In this document: positions 19,153 through 29,468 of the stretch, in pieces
Layout: every line of letters starts with the position of its first letter
Position numbering within the stretch: the first letter of the stretch is position 1
NCBI GenBank assembly: GCA_036925085.1
Contig: JAUPFP010000019.1
Coordinates: 4,230,001 to 4,294,000, forward strand
Direction of reading: 5' to 3'
Length of the DNA: 64,000 bases
DNA from: Brachycybe producta
Taxonomy: Eukaryota > Arthropoda > Diplopoda > Playtdesmida > Andrognathidae
Made by a program: the position numbers and the translations under genes
Notes under the pieces: generated by a model
Seen by the model: only the letters and a program-made list of their open reading frames with translations
Database searches by the model: none
Told to the model about the DNA's origin: nothing

Positions 19153-20322
19153 TTGACCTCCTTGAACCAGACACAGAGGCCCAGGAACAAGAAAAAGTAT
19201 TTACCGTTTTCAAGAATTCAATCACTGAGCCCAGTCCAACGCCAGAAGATGCTCGGGGCCAGTACAACACCGACCAAGGTGATCGATAATGTGTATGAAA
19301 CATTCAACAGGGAGAGGATTGTGCTATACGACAGCCACATCCTGGAAGGGCTGGTTCTTCCAAAGGACGTTGGGAGTGCAGGCCCCACAGATGACCTGTT
19401 GGTCCACGGAGTTTGATGTTGGAGGCAACCAAGGCCTCTCGTCAAGCATAACTGGCCCAACAGGGGCCTGAGGAACCAACTGAGGTCTGAGGTCCGCAGC
19501 TTTTTCTATCATGCCCCAGGTAATAACGTGACTATGAAAGATATCTGTCCTCGAGAGTAAGGACGATGTTAAGATTGTGGAGCAAAAGACAGCAGCCAGG
19601 AGCGACATGGAAGCTCCTGGGAGTCCGAGGGCTTCCACATCGTCTCCTGTCAAGATCGAATTCAAGTTGATACACGAACCAAAGAAAGATATGTGTGGCA
19701 TCCCGAACAGGAGACCAGCGAAGGAACGTCTGGGGTTACCATTGGGAGCCCCCACGGAGTCCTTGAGGGTCCTTGATGGTAAACCCTTTACGAGACCAAT
19801 CCGTAGTACCAGGGGGGATGAATCTGTGCTGAACTTGTTCGTTCAATGGCAACATAAACGAATGCCACATCGACATCTGTATCTGGGGCTCTTCTAGAGT
19901 GACGAAACCCCACCAAAGAACTCAATTCTGGAGGAGACTGACGTGTTCATCGTCGCTCTAGTTGTTCGGGCCTTATCCCTCATCTTGCTGGTCGACAGCA
20001 GACTCAACAACACCACAGTTCATTACTATGACGATACCTTCCACCTGGAACAGAACGAGGACGACATTTGCCAGTGGATGAGGCAGTTCTTCCAATGGGA
20101 CAAGAATCGCCCCATTCGTATAGTCAGGAGTCCAATCCGCAAGCCATCTCTTCATGACGACACCCCTACCTGATGTTTGATGAGGCCACCAGCCAGGCAG
20201 AGGATCGCCGCAGTCACTGATACTACAAAGGATCAGCTGGAGCTGCCGAGTTCCTCGAAATGGAGTTACAACGAGGACCCGAGAGTCCTGCGATTGCATG
20301 GGCTGACCTGGCATACTATTAG
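19153..20322 (+). pseudogene. RetE: ORF3 C-terminal part
   Basis: Frames at 19153-19416, 19577-19897 and 19943-20173 carry Ser/Pro-rich sequence, then VFIVALVVRALSLILLVD and TTVHYYDDTFHLEQ. This is the same hydrophobic-strand, turn, strand pattern as in A1, A2 and B2 ORF3. A last shift near 20165 exposes AAEFLEMELQRGPESPAIAW and a stop near 20322, resembling MLDFVEATVLATLERS near the B2 end. The similarity is by eye and weak; a profile search would decide. Confidence 0.45.
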
Positions 20323-21217
20323 GATCAGGGACTGTAAAATTGTTTTTTAAGTATTTTTATACTTGTTTTTATATAAAGAATGTTGTCTATTTTAAATTTT
20401 TCATTTTTATGATTATTTTAGGCAGTTGCCTGAGTTTTATACGTTTTATGTTTCATTTTTAGGGGGTATTCCCTGTTTTACATTCCATAGGATTTTGCCT
20501 ATTGGTTGATTTTTAATTGTTTAGATTTGCATTTTAACTTTTCAAGTTTTTAGATTTTAACAATATATTCCAAGCGGGAGTTTTTAAATAGCTAAATGCT
20601 ATTTTTGTGATCTTTTTCCTATCAGAATTTCATCCGGCGGGATTTTAATTTCTAGATATGTTTTTAGTTTTCAAATATTTTCATACCGCCACATGACCAA
20701 ATGATTCGACCGACAGGAGAAGTCTCCAGCAGCCACGTGTAAGCAGATTCGACAGTGCTATTGCTACCTCTGATACCTACCCTTGTGTCCCTGGTGTTCA
20801 AGTATACAACACAAGTGCCAATAGACCGAAAGACTTGAGCATCAATGTTCATTCGACACTTTCAAATGGCCACCAGAGATTATTTGTGGGCCGTGAGAAA
20901 ACGGGAATGTTACAATAGTTACCTAACCAAACCTAACCTAACACATTGACACTCAATGTTAGACCTGAAATAACAAGATGACAAATACGATAGAGGGACG
21001 GTTGTTTCCATTTAAAATCACTTTCCTATATAAAACGATAAGATAGCAATGCGCATGCTCATTGAAAATACCACCGGGCTAATGCTAGTTAAACAGGCAG
21101 ACAGACAGGCAACCAAAATAAAAAAATAAGTTAAAGTGTGAATGAATGTTTGTTTCTCCATCATGTAGCACATTATCACACTATTGTGCAAACAAACTCG
21201 ATTTCGGGGGGGGGGGG
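20323..21217. other. AT-rich DNA, no gene seen
   Basis: The first 300 nt are T-rich and might be RetE 3' sequence, but no LTR boundary is visible. CCTAACCAAACCTAACCTAA at about 20922-20942 resembles the arthropod TTAGG telomere repeat but has only four units. A G9 run occurs near 21208-21217. Confidence 0.4.
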
Positions 21218-21375
21218 TTGACCCAGTTCTACACAACTGATGATGCCAATATCCTGTTTGAGTCACACCTCACTGGGGCTTGGTCCCTTACATCCCAGTC
21301 CCACCCCTTAATACAAAGACAATCATTCTAATAAGCTGCAGCATTAAATCAATGGGGTTGTATTTTTCTTTTGCA
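21218..21375 (+). mobile_element. RetC-type LTR U3 fragment
   Basis: CTGATGATGCCAAT, CAGTCCCACCCCTTAA and TCAATGGGGTTGTATTTTTC match the reverse complement of 59335-59480 in the RetC LTR. It is an old, partial copy in plus orientation. Confidence 0.65.
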
Positions 21376-22078
21376 TGTTTGTTTTGACCTCCTGTGTGGT
21401 GCAGGATGTGGTCCTGAGAAAAAAGAAGTTATTACAAATGTTATTTAAAAATTACATTTTTTGTTATGTCACACAGTTAAGCAAATATATTATGTCAGTG
21501 CACTGGTAACCACAAAGACACACTGCAGTGAACTTTGGCTTAGCATGTCAACATTTCCATTTGTGACAAATGCAGATTGTTTTACAACTGATGTGGATGA
21601 GTTCATAGACATGTTGCTCACTTCTAGAAAAGTGGTCCAGTTTGTATCATATAGTCTGTTTTAGATGCCATCTGCACTGAAGAAGAAAATGTATGTTCTG
21701 GATGCACTGTATAAGTCCAGACAAACTTGGAAAATTGCTTTTTTCACATGTAAAAGTGCATCATGTGACGGTTGAATGTTTTCTAGAGTAGGCCTACTTT
21801 CTTAAAAAGAGCTTCATTTTTGCTTAGTTTATATCAAAACATCTGCTTGTTCTATCATAAATGAAAATAAGATTTGTATGATGTTTAGGTTTTTATCAAA
21901 AGAAGCAGCTCTTGCAGAATTAAGATTGAGTAAATAATGTGTTTAAGAAAAGGGGTACTACTTTTCTATGTCAAGCAAATGCCAGCACTGTCAGATACAG
22001 TAAGTGCATGGAACATATGTAAGGCAAGTAGTTTTTTCTTTTCCAAGCAAAATTGCTTTATTATGAGTGGCACGATAT
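21376..22078. other. No gene or repeat recognised
   Basis: AT-rich DNA with only short chance frames, such as 21461-21664. It may include decayed RetC-like sequence, since LTR pieces lie on both sides, but no coding motif is seen. Confidence 0.4.
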
Positions 22079-22565
22079 TGTAATGAACCACATTCATGGG
22101 GTGAATAGAATTGTCCAAAAGTATTGTAGTGCTCTTTCAAGCAATCAGAAAGTGGTTGGCTAGGCCACTAATCTTATTCCGGTTTGGGGAAGGGAACAAA
22201 TTAGTCCCTTTTGTTTCCTCACAAGTTCCTTTCACAAGAACCTTTACAGTTTTAAGGATCTTTTGTCATCTGCTACTCCTCAGGCTTTTGCCCATCCTGT
22301 TGTATTCTGAATTTTCATCTAGTACTGGAGATCCAGGTTTACACCTGCTTTGACAGTGCTAGTTGGCAAAAAGTTTAAGTTCTTCATTTGGTTTAAAAAT
22401 ATCAAAATAAAACTTCTGCAACATTTTAAACATAGTAACAGTTTATTTACATTTCTCTTCAGCTCTAGGCAAATTTGGGCAGAGTTTCAGTGCCCAAAGA
22501 ATGCTTTCAAGACTGCTTAAATTACATAAAAATACATGGCCTTTTATATCCAAAAAGAGATGCCT
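22079..22565 (-). mobile_element. RetC-type LTR remnant
   Basis: TGTAATGAACCAC, GTGGTTGGCTAGGCCAC, a GGGAACAAATTAGTCCC motif and CCAGGTTTACACCTG follow the order of the RetC 3' LTR (58738-59210), with many substitutions. Similarity fades near the TATA region, so U3 is missing. It is much older than the 58738 copy. Confidence 0.65.
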
Positions 22566-22965
22566 ACCCCTTTTATGATCATGACAGGGAAAAAGAGAAT
22601 AAGCAGACGATGCATTGTTATAGTAACGGCCATGTTGTCAGCTTAAGATTTCAGGTTTGTTACATATATATAATTACAGAATTTTTAGTAAATTACTACA
22701 ATCTATTTTTTAAAATAATGTATTATGCTTGTATTTATTTCATTCACATATAACACAACTAACACATGAAAACCTATTAACATATACTGCATATAAGGTA
22801 AAATAACTAGTAGGCTGTGACGAGCTTTATTGTGTCGTCACAACATGGCCGCCGCTTCCCTAGCAACAGTTGACTTCTTTGGTAACGAGCAAACCTTGTA
22901 ACTCTATAAACGTTGTTTATGTCCTCGTACATTCAGCAAGACTAGCCCCCATATAATTGCAAGTG
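22566..22965. other. No gene recognised
   Basis: AT-rich to 22800, then mixed DNA with GGCCGCCGCTTCCCTAGCAAC. No coding frame stands out. Confidence 0.4.
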
Positions 22966-23075
22966 GGGGCCGCATGGTTAAAAGTTATTATTGGGTCTAC
23001 TTCCTCCATTATTTCCGTTATGGATGGAAGTTGAAGGAGGGACGGTGTTTAATGAAAAGAACAGCCTAGGGTTGA
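22966..23075. repeat. Dispersed repeat, pairs with 54988-55092
   Basis: TTATTATTGGGTCTACTTCC through AATGAAAAGAACAGCCTAGG occurs in reverse at 54988-55092. The 55.0-kb copy abuts a foldback MITE, and this one a Tc1 element, so it is probably part of a larger dispersed family. Confidence 0.7.
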
Positions 23076-23117
23076 AACGAAAAGGTGGTACATACATTTA
23101 GAACTTAAGAGACTATA

Positions 23118-23460
23118 CAGTGCATTTCATACATATAGACGCACCCCAAAAATGGGTTATATCTCGAGTTAAACTTGATGGATTCGCCTGAAATTTTCGC
23201 CATAAACAGATCATCTTTTATTACAAACTTTCTGCTAAACAGAATTTTTGTTGTTAAAAAGGTAAAAATTAAAAAAATTAAAACTGAAAAATGGCCGTTT
23301 CATAATTATAGACGCAATAATGAACTTTTCACTTTAATTAATTATTGTGACAAAATAACATTCGGAACACAACAGTAACATTAAAATTTATAAGGGATAT
23401 GACTGTCCTGATGTTTTAGAACTTAAAACATTGTTTTCAACATACTTTAAACTAGATTTA
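23118..23460 (+). repeat. Tc1/mariner long terminal inverted repeat, left
   Basis: It starts TACAGTGCATTTCATAC, with a possible TA target site at 23116-23117. Bases from about 23175 to 23460 are the reverse complement, with about 90% identity by eye, of 35434-35708, next to a Tc1-type transposase fragment. The outermost 55 bp have no partner on the right. Confidence 0.8.
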
Positions 23461-23461
23461 T

Positions 23462-24108
23462 TGTGACGGACCTTTTTCCGTTAGTAGAATCTGCTCTTTT
23501 GGTTAACACGAGCGAGTTTGCACTCGTATTGATAGTGATTAGCTAGGTCACTAATTCTACTGGCCCGGGAGGACTAGACCAATATAATGTCTATTTTGTG
23601 TCCTCACTAGTACCTGGCAAAAGACTTCACAGTCTTGAGGATCTTTAATCTCTGTATCTCTCGGACTTTCGTCCGTAAATCTGCCCTAAGAATCGTGTAA
23701 AATATACTTACTTATACGTTGCAGGTTTGCACCTGTGGGGACCTCGAAGTATCCAGAATAGGTGAAGACCTGCAAATGATGAGTTCACAATCGCGGGATT
23801 TAAGTTTCGAAGAATAAAACACCACTGGTTTTGTTAAAGTAGAAAATGGTTTATTTTGTAGATAAAATTATCAACTAAAGACGAAATAAAACTCGAATTG
23901 ATGCACAACACATAAAAATATATCTTGAAAATAATATAAAAAAAAGAAAAGAACCTAGCCAGAATCGGGCATAGGTTCGGTATTTAAAAAGAAGCTCTTG
24001 AACATATAAAATGCACTCTATATATACCCTGAGAACCCAGAAGTCGGATTCTCAGGGCACAACTTTACAATTGGTTACTTTAGTATCTTGGCCCAAATAG
24101 ACCAATCC
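23462..24108 (-). mobile_element. RetB-type LTR, truncated, minus strand
   Basis: It starts TGTGACGGACCTTTTTCCG, the complement of the RetB LTR end, and follows the B2 LTR to the point matching 37556. About 270 nt of U3 are missing at its 5' end. It contains GTAAGT at the U5 donor position (complement of ACTTAC near 23708). It is clearly more diverged than the B2 LTRs and lies at the inner edge of the Tc1 repeat. Confidence 0.85.
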
Positions 24109-24526
24109 TTTACTGTAAATAATCATCACTGTCATCAATCGTCGTAAGTGTAATTAAACACTGTTTTAATTCATCACTTGTGTGTCGTGTCTATTTCTTT
24201 GGGGAGTTACCGCGAGGGGGTGGGTTTTCTGGTTTGGGGAAACTCCACCGTCTTTTACCGACCTGTTTCGGCTGGTACTCGTGTCGGCTCGCGGTAGAAC
24301 CGTTGTTCTACCGCAATATTCTCGGCGTGGCGGCGTGGTTTTTCGTCGTGTCCGTCGTGGGTGGCTCCTGGAGCCGACACATCCCAAAAGGAACACCGTG
24401 GGAGAGGTGGCTATGGGTACGGTCCCGTCCCCGTAAGGAGCCGGTAGACGGTAAGTTTTTATGTCCGTGTGTTTCGTGGGCGTTCAAATTTATCGTGTTA
24501 TTGTAACGGTCCGGCGGGACGTTACA
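24109..24526 (+). mobile_element. A2 5' LTR, R-U5 part
   Basis: CTGTAAATAATCATCACTG through ACGTTACA matches the A2 3' LTR from 34699 to 35052, with a few indels, including an extra 30-40 nt near 24265 and 24395. The first 370 nt (U3) present in the 3' LTR are absent. The start nearly coincides with the transcription start predicted from the 3' LTR TATA box. Confidence 0.85.
24447..24456 (+). promoter_or_regulatory. Candidate 5' splice site in A2 5' LTR
   Basis: GACG|GTAAGT, identical in the A2 3' LTR and in A1. A transcript from the 5' LTR could join here to the acceptor before ORF3. In A2 that acceptor region is deleted. Confidence 0.55.
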
Positions 24527-24528
24527 AT

Positions 24529-24546
24529 TGGTGGAGGTGCGGGGTA
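24529..24546 (+). other. A2 primer binding site
   Basis: TGGTGGAGGTGCGGGGTA is 2 nt after the LTR end and is identical to the B2 site. It would pair with a tRNA ending TACCCCGCACCTCCACCA, most like animal tRNA-Ala by its CCTCCA acceptor end; the tRNA identity is inferred. The site can fold with downstream TACCCCACCTC into a strong stem (24533-24561). Confidence 0.8.
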
Positions 24547-24599
24547 CCTGTACCCCACCTCTCGCAAGGTGATTTACCGTGAATTCGACCGTTTAGTCG

Positions 24600-25145
24600 G
24601 TCTAATCACCGTGCGGTGAGAGTACACCACTGGGCGCGGACTTTGGTTCGTGGGACAGCAGCGGAAACCACCTTTTCACCGTATATTTACCGTTATTCAC
24701 CATGGGGAACGGACTCTGGTCCGTTGTAGCGTGGTGAACGGTAAATCTACCGCCGTTAACCGTACTTTTACCGTTGATTGACCGTGGGGAACGGACTTCG
24801 GTCCGTTGTACCGTGGTTAACGGTAAACTTACCGTCGAACTACCGTGGAGCACGGAATACGGTCCGTGGTACCGTGGTTTTCAGTGGTGTACGGTGTTTT
24901 ACCGCAAGTACACCGTGGTGTACGGACTTTCGTCCGTTGATCCGCGGTCGAAAGTGGTAAAAGGTCTTTTACCGTGAAGTACACCGTGGGAAACGGACTT
25001 TTGCCCGTTATACCGCAGTAGAAACCGGTAGAGTTAAACTCTGACCGTACTTCACCGTGGGGCACGGACTTTTGTTCGTGATACCGCGGTTTCACACGGT
25101 CCTATCCGTTCGTAATGGTATTTTGCGGACTTTTGTCCGTGAACT
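24600..25145 (+). repeat. A2 leader: array of eight short hairpins
   Basis: Hairpins of the form ACGGAC, 4-nt loop, GTCCGT lie at about 24635, 24709, 24791, 24851, 24922, 24993, 25063 and 25126, 60-83 nt apart. Loops are TCTG, TTCG, TTTC and TTTT types. Sequence between them is rich in ACCGT. The leader up to the gag start at 25392 has no long frame. Packaging, dimerisation or translation control is possible. Confidence 0.75.
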
Positions 25146-25391
25146 TGCCGTTGTCGACGGTGGAAACCCGTTATCTGGTGGCTTTGTCCAGATTTTACTG
25201 TTCGTTTACGGTGAAAAAGGGAGCCAGCCCCAAAAGTACCGATGGGAGGTCGGGAACTTGGTGCAGATGCGGGTTTAGAGTTACGCGACCGCGTAGTCGA
25301 CCGTCCCCTTGGGGTGGAAGGCGGGGATCCTCTGAAAACAGGGGACCGAAGCGGTAGCGTAGACGGGGATTTCCCGGAGTACTAGGTCACG

Positions 25392-26183
25392 GTGCAGAAA
25401 CGCCGCCGTGACATTCTTCCGGGAGAATACCCGTTGGAAAGCAGTGAATCCGATGGTGATCTCATCAAGGAGGACCATCGGCCACGGCCGAATGTCCAAG
25501 TTTCCACCATCGCCCGTCCGGTTGGACGTGGCGATCAGCCCCGTAGGGACATGGTGGAAATTCCGGATGAGACTGCGCGTGAGGGCCGGGCCTTTTTGGC
25601 CGGGCTATCCGAGCAGCAACTCATTGAGATTGCCTACGGGATAGATGTCCTATGTTTGGAAGGACGACTGTCCCGGTCGACGATCGAGCCGAGGGTGGAA
25701 CCTCGGTTTTCACTGTCCCCCGTGCGTGAAGGCGCACGGAGGGAGGAACCACAGGTACAACCCCGGTTGGTACCTCCGCGGGAAGCACCCAGGCCAACTC
25801 CTAGGGGGATTGGCCGGGGAGTTCCTCCTGCACCCGGACAGCAGCCGAGGGTTCAGTTGATGATACCCTCGGAAGCTGAGTCTGTGTCTGACGTTTCGGG
25901 GAACCGGAGCAGGCAGCCTCGCAGGGTTAGTGCCGCTGCTTGGATGCGCACTCCAGTGGTTCCAGCGGAGGTTCAGGCGTTCGGGTTCTTTAACCTGGTC
26001 CACTCATTTGCTCGTTACGATGGCAGAGAGGACTTGACGCCTTTTCTCCGCAAGTTCGAAGCGAAAGTTCGAGCGCAGCGCTGGACAGACGAGTCCCAAT
26101 GCAGTTTCTTTACGTTTCTGCTGGACGGTCCAGCGGAGGAGTACTACGCCACTTTGGTGGAAACTCTTCCTGACCTGACCTAG
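25392..26183 (+). CDS. A2: gag N-terminal and capsid part
   Basis: Gag builds the virus-like particle. The ATG at 25392 opens 263 codons: an N-terminal Arg/Glu-rich part (MQKRRRDILPGEYP), a Pro/Arg-rich linker (PREAPRPTPRGIGRGVPP), and a capsid start (FNLVHSFARYDGREDLTPFLRKFE, RWTDESQCSFFTFLLDGPAEEYYATL), the pattern of Ty3/gypsy gag. A TAG at 26181-26183 ends it where capsid should continue, and the remainder is shifted. Confidence 0.8.
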   Translation: MQKRRRDILPGEYPLESSESDGDLIKEDHRPRPNVQVSTIARPVGRGDQPRRDMVEIPDETAREGRAFLAGLSEQQLIEIAYGIDVLCLEGRLSRSTIEPRVEPRFSLSPVREGARREEPQVQPRLVPPREAPRPTPRGIGRGVPPAPGQQPRVQLMIPSEAESVSDVSGNRSRQPRRVSAAAWMRTPVVPAEVQAFGFFNLVHSFARYDGREDLTPFLRKFEAKVRAQRWTDESQCSFFTFLLDGPAEEYYATLVETLPDLT

Positions 26184-26921
26184 ACTGAGCTGAAGGACGC
26201 TATGCGGTAAATTTGAGTCAATGAAACAGGGGGCTACCGAGTCTGTGCAGGCATTCTACTGGCGGTTCTTGAAACTGTCCGATCGAGTGTCTCCGTGCGA
26301 AGACGAGAGCTGTAGGCTCATACGCTTCAAACGGAAACTCCTGACAGCCATCACTGATCAATTGATCGGTTGCAAGGCCGGTACGGTGGAGGCATATGCC
26401 AGAAAGGCACGGCTGGTAAATTACCTAACCGTACTAGAGGGGTTCCTCAGGACAGGGCTAGCGCTCCGTCCTGCGGAACCACGGCTAGCTCTGGGAGCTC
26501 TGCCAGGGCTTCCTCTTCAAGCCAAATGGGTGCGAAGGCTACTGCGCAGTCCAAGTCGGACAAAGCAGGAGCCAATACCGGAGGCAAGAAGAAGAAGACG
26601 GCAGGCTCTAGTGGAGGTCAGCCGGCGGCAACGCCTCGAGGTACGGGCCGTACAGGAGATTCACTCTGGCGACTAGGTCCTTGTTTCGGGTGTATCCAGA
26701 TGGGTCACCTGAAGGATTGTCCGAAGGCTGCAGCCAAAGGGCAGGTTGCCAGAGTGGTGCCTGACGAAAGTCAGAAGTTCCAGCCAAACGCTGGCATTGC
26801 GCCAGTCTGGCTGGAAGGTCGTAAGTACCTGGCCACCATCCATGATGGCCAGTTCTACTATCGACTCTTGGAGGATGAAGAGAAATCTTTGTTAAACCGC
26901 CACCAGTCACCACCGAACTGA
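26184..26921 (+). pseudogene. A2: capsid end and nucleocapsid
   Basis: Capsid continues one frame off (26221 on) with ATESVQAFYWRFLKLSDRVSP and KLLTAITDQLIG. A second shift near 26450 restores the first frame. A Ser/Lys-rich linker (GGKKKKTAGSSGGQ) and a zinc knuckle follow: CFGCIQMGHLKDC, which has three rather than four residues between His and the last Cys. The frame stops at 26919-26921, and pol begins 33 nt later in the same frame after one more stop. Confidence 0.75.
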
Positions 26922-26954
26922 GTGGTGGGCGACCGGTAAAGCTTCAAAACTCAG

Positions 26955-28187
26955 GTGCCTGTCAGGGCCCTCCGGGCGATCTCCAAATATGTGGATGTCC
27001 TGCGTAAGGCAGGGGTGCCTCTGGCGAGGTCTGTGGACCCGGAAATTTCCCAGTGGGTATTTCCATCGCCATGCTCCACATTGGAGGTCGTGTGCAGCCA
27101 GCTGGATCGCTGGTTTGCCCCCTCACCCTACATGCCTAGTTTTGAGGTGCTGGATTGTGCACTCATCGAGCAGGCGGGAGTTGGTGCGCCCATACCTCCT
27201 GTTGTGCCTGGGGAGTCTCTGGTTTCTGAGACAGTGCCCCAGTCTTCTGCACGTCTGGAATTACTGTCTGGTGTGGACGGTGAGGTGGACGGGATGCAGA
27301 AGGTCGATGGTGGGAACCCGCGGGTTCCCATTCCTGAGCTTCAGAGCCGGGCCTACGACGTAGGTTCACCAAGGGTGTGGGTGTCGATAGGCGATCGTCT
27401 TTTGGAGATGATCTTAGACACCGGGGCCGACGTGTTGGTCTTAAGCATTACGGTGGTATGAGTGATGGAGTTGCCTATAGAGGAACTGGCGGTTCCTTCA
27501 TTCCTTCTTGGAATGGGTGGGCACTCCATCGAGGTAGTAGGGGTCACAAATGTGGAATTGACCATCCACAAGAAAACCATCAAGGTGCCTCTCCTTTTGG
27601 TGAAAGGAGAGGGCGAAGCATTGTTGGGCGTTGATCACGCCTCACGCTTCGGCTTGATGGTTGATATCGTGCACCGGAAGGTTTACTTCCGGGAGGATGT
27701 CTGGACTGCACATACAGACGCCCTCCAAGCTGCATTCACCGATCGAGCACTTGCAGAACCTAGGAAGGTGGAGGCAATTCCATCGCCGATACCAGGGGCT
27801 TTGCCTCCGGGACAGCAACTCCCAGTGGTTCTGCCTGCACTCGAGAAGGTTGACGGGTGGGTGAACATTGTTTCACCAGAGCTGCCCGAGACCAGAACCT
27901 CTATCAGGCGCGGAGAAGTTTGTTCTCTGCGACTACCAGCCCATGTACGACGTGTCGTATCCGTGACGTTGGTAGAGCATGCCGGCCCTGGTCAGCTGCT
28001 TCTCGTGGAGCCACACCGGAAAGCCATAGGTGGACATGGTGTGTTAGCAGTGGCAGGTATCGCCGCGGCTAACCGGCTTGGCACGTACGATATCTGGCTT
28101 GAAAACGTGGGGAATGCACCTGTTGCCCTGGAAACAGGAGAAGGTGTAGCCACGGCTCAAGCTGTGGAGGCTGCCATTGTGGTGTAG
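26955..28187 (+). pseudogene. A2: aspartic protease
   Basis: The protease cleaves Gag-Pol. An N-terminal part (SKYVDVLRKAGVPLARS, LQSRAYDVGSPRVWVSI) leads to the active site ILDTGADVLVLS. An in-frame TGA at 27459-27461 follows directly. The same frame continues with the flap, then LLVKGEGEALLGVDHASRFGLM and VYFREDVWTAH. The linker to RT (VALETGEGVATAQAVEAAI) ends at TAG 28185-28187. There is no frameshift, only two stops. Confidence 0.85.
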
Positions 28188-29468
28188 CTGGAAGAGTCGT
28201 CTAAGTTGAGAGGGGGAGACCCTACTCAGAGGACGGTTCGACCAGGTGGGGCCTCGTCTAAGTTGAGAGGGGCGTCCGCAAACGGACTCCATGTGCTCAA
28301 TGTGGCGACGGCTTCTACTCTTGAAGAGTGTCTTAAGATTGGTCCCAATCTGAAGCCTGAAGAGGCGAGACAGTTTCGGGAGTTCCTACTGGCACGCCGG
28401 GAACATTTCGCGTTCGACTTTACAGAGTTGGATGAAACCTCTCTGGTCGAACATACGATCGATACTGGTGGGCAACCTCCAGTGCGAGAAGGATTGCGTC
28501 GAACCGCTCCAGCGGCAAGAGCAGTCGAGAAAGAAGACGTGGCGAAGATGTTGGATGCAGGGGTTATCCAACCTTCATGTAGTCCCTACGCGAGCCCTAT
28601 CTTGCTTGTTCGCAAGAAGGATGGTGGCTTTCGTTTTTGTGTGGACTACCGGAAACTGAATGCCCAGACTAAGCTGGATCAGTATCCGTTGCCTCGTATT
28701 GATGATGCGCTCGACTCATTGGCCGGTGCCAAGTTTTTCGCTACCTTGAACCTGGCTAGTGGTTACTGGCAGGTTCGGATGGCTGAGCCAGATGTTGAGA
28801 AAACGGCATTTATTTGCTCTCAAGGTCTGTTTGAGTTCCGGAAAATGCCTTTCGGACTCTGTAATGCTCCAGCCACCATGCAAAGTGCGCTAGACCTCCT
28901 ATTGGCAGGACATAAGTGGGAGACTTGTTTGGTGTACCTGGATGATATTATCGTCTTTGGGAACACTTTCGAGCAGTTTCTTGAGAGACTCTCCACTGTC
29001 CTTGGACTGTTACGAGGGGCGGGGCTGAAACTCCAGCCGAAGAAATGTTTCTTTGGCTTTAACAGAGTGCGTTATCTCGGTCACGTAGTGAGTGCCGAGG
29101 GAGTTGCTCCGGACCCGGATCTCGTACGGGCGGTTCAAGAGTTTGATGTCCCGATGACAGTGACAGGCGTCCGTAGTTTTCTCGGACTGGCCGGTTACTA
29201 TCGAAGGTTTATCAAGGACTTCGCCAAGGTGGCAAGGCCTTTGCATGATCTGACAAAAAAGGATGCGTCCTTCGAGTGGTCGGATCAGTGCAAATTAGCG
29301 TTTGCTCAGTTAAAGGCATTTTTAACCGAAGCGCCGGAACTCAAAATGTACGATCCTCGTGGTGAGATAATAATACATACCGACGCTAGTGGGTACAGCT
29401 TGGGAGTCGTAGTCTACGAGAAGTTACTGGAGGACAGTGTCCCCCGTGTTCTGGCCTATGCAAGCTGA
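28188..29468 (+). CDS. A2: reverse transcriptase and RNase H start
   Basis: This 420-codon open frame holds IGPNLKPEEARQFREF, LVEHTIDTGGQPPVREGLRR, FRFCVDYRKLNAQTKLDQYPLPRIDDALD, FATLNLASGYW (Asn in place of the first catalytic Asp), FRKMPFGLCNAPATMQ and VYLDDIIVFGN with both Asp. Next come QPKKCFFGF, YLGHVVSAEGV and FLGLAGYYRRFIKDFAKVARPLHDLTKKD, then the RNase H start IIHTDASGYSLGVVVYEK. TGA at 29466-29468 stops it where A1 has His. Confidence 0.92.
   Translation: MEESSKLRGGDPTQRTVRPGGASSKLRGASANGLHVLNVATASTLEECLKIGPNLKPEEARQFREFLLARREHFAFDFTELDETSLVEHTIDTGGQPPVREGLRRTAPAARAVEKEDVAKMLDAGVIQPSCSPYASPILLVRKKDGGFRFCVDYRKLNAQTKLDQYPLPRIDDALDSLAGAKFFATLNLASGYWQVRMAEPDVEKTAFICSQGLFEFRKMPFGLCNAPATMQSALDLLLAGHKWETCLVYLDDIIVFGNTFEQFLERLSTVLGLLRGAGLKLQPKKCFFGFNRVRYLGHVVSAEGVAPDPDLVRAVQEFDVPMTVTGVRSFLGLAGYYRRFIKDFAKVARPLHDLTKKDASFEWSDQCKLAFAQLKAFLTEAPELKMYDPRGEIIIHTDASGYSLGVVVYEKLLEDSVPRVLAYAS

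Noticed and set aside
20922..20942. Telomere-like CCTAA repeat
   Set aside because: Only four imperfect units. It fits an arthropod origin but proves nothing.
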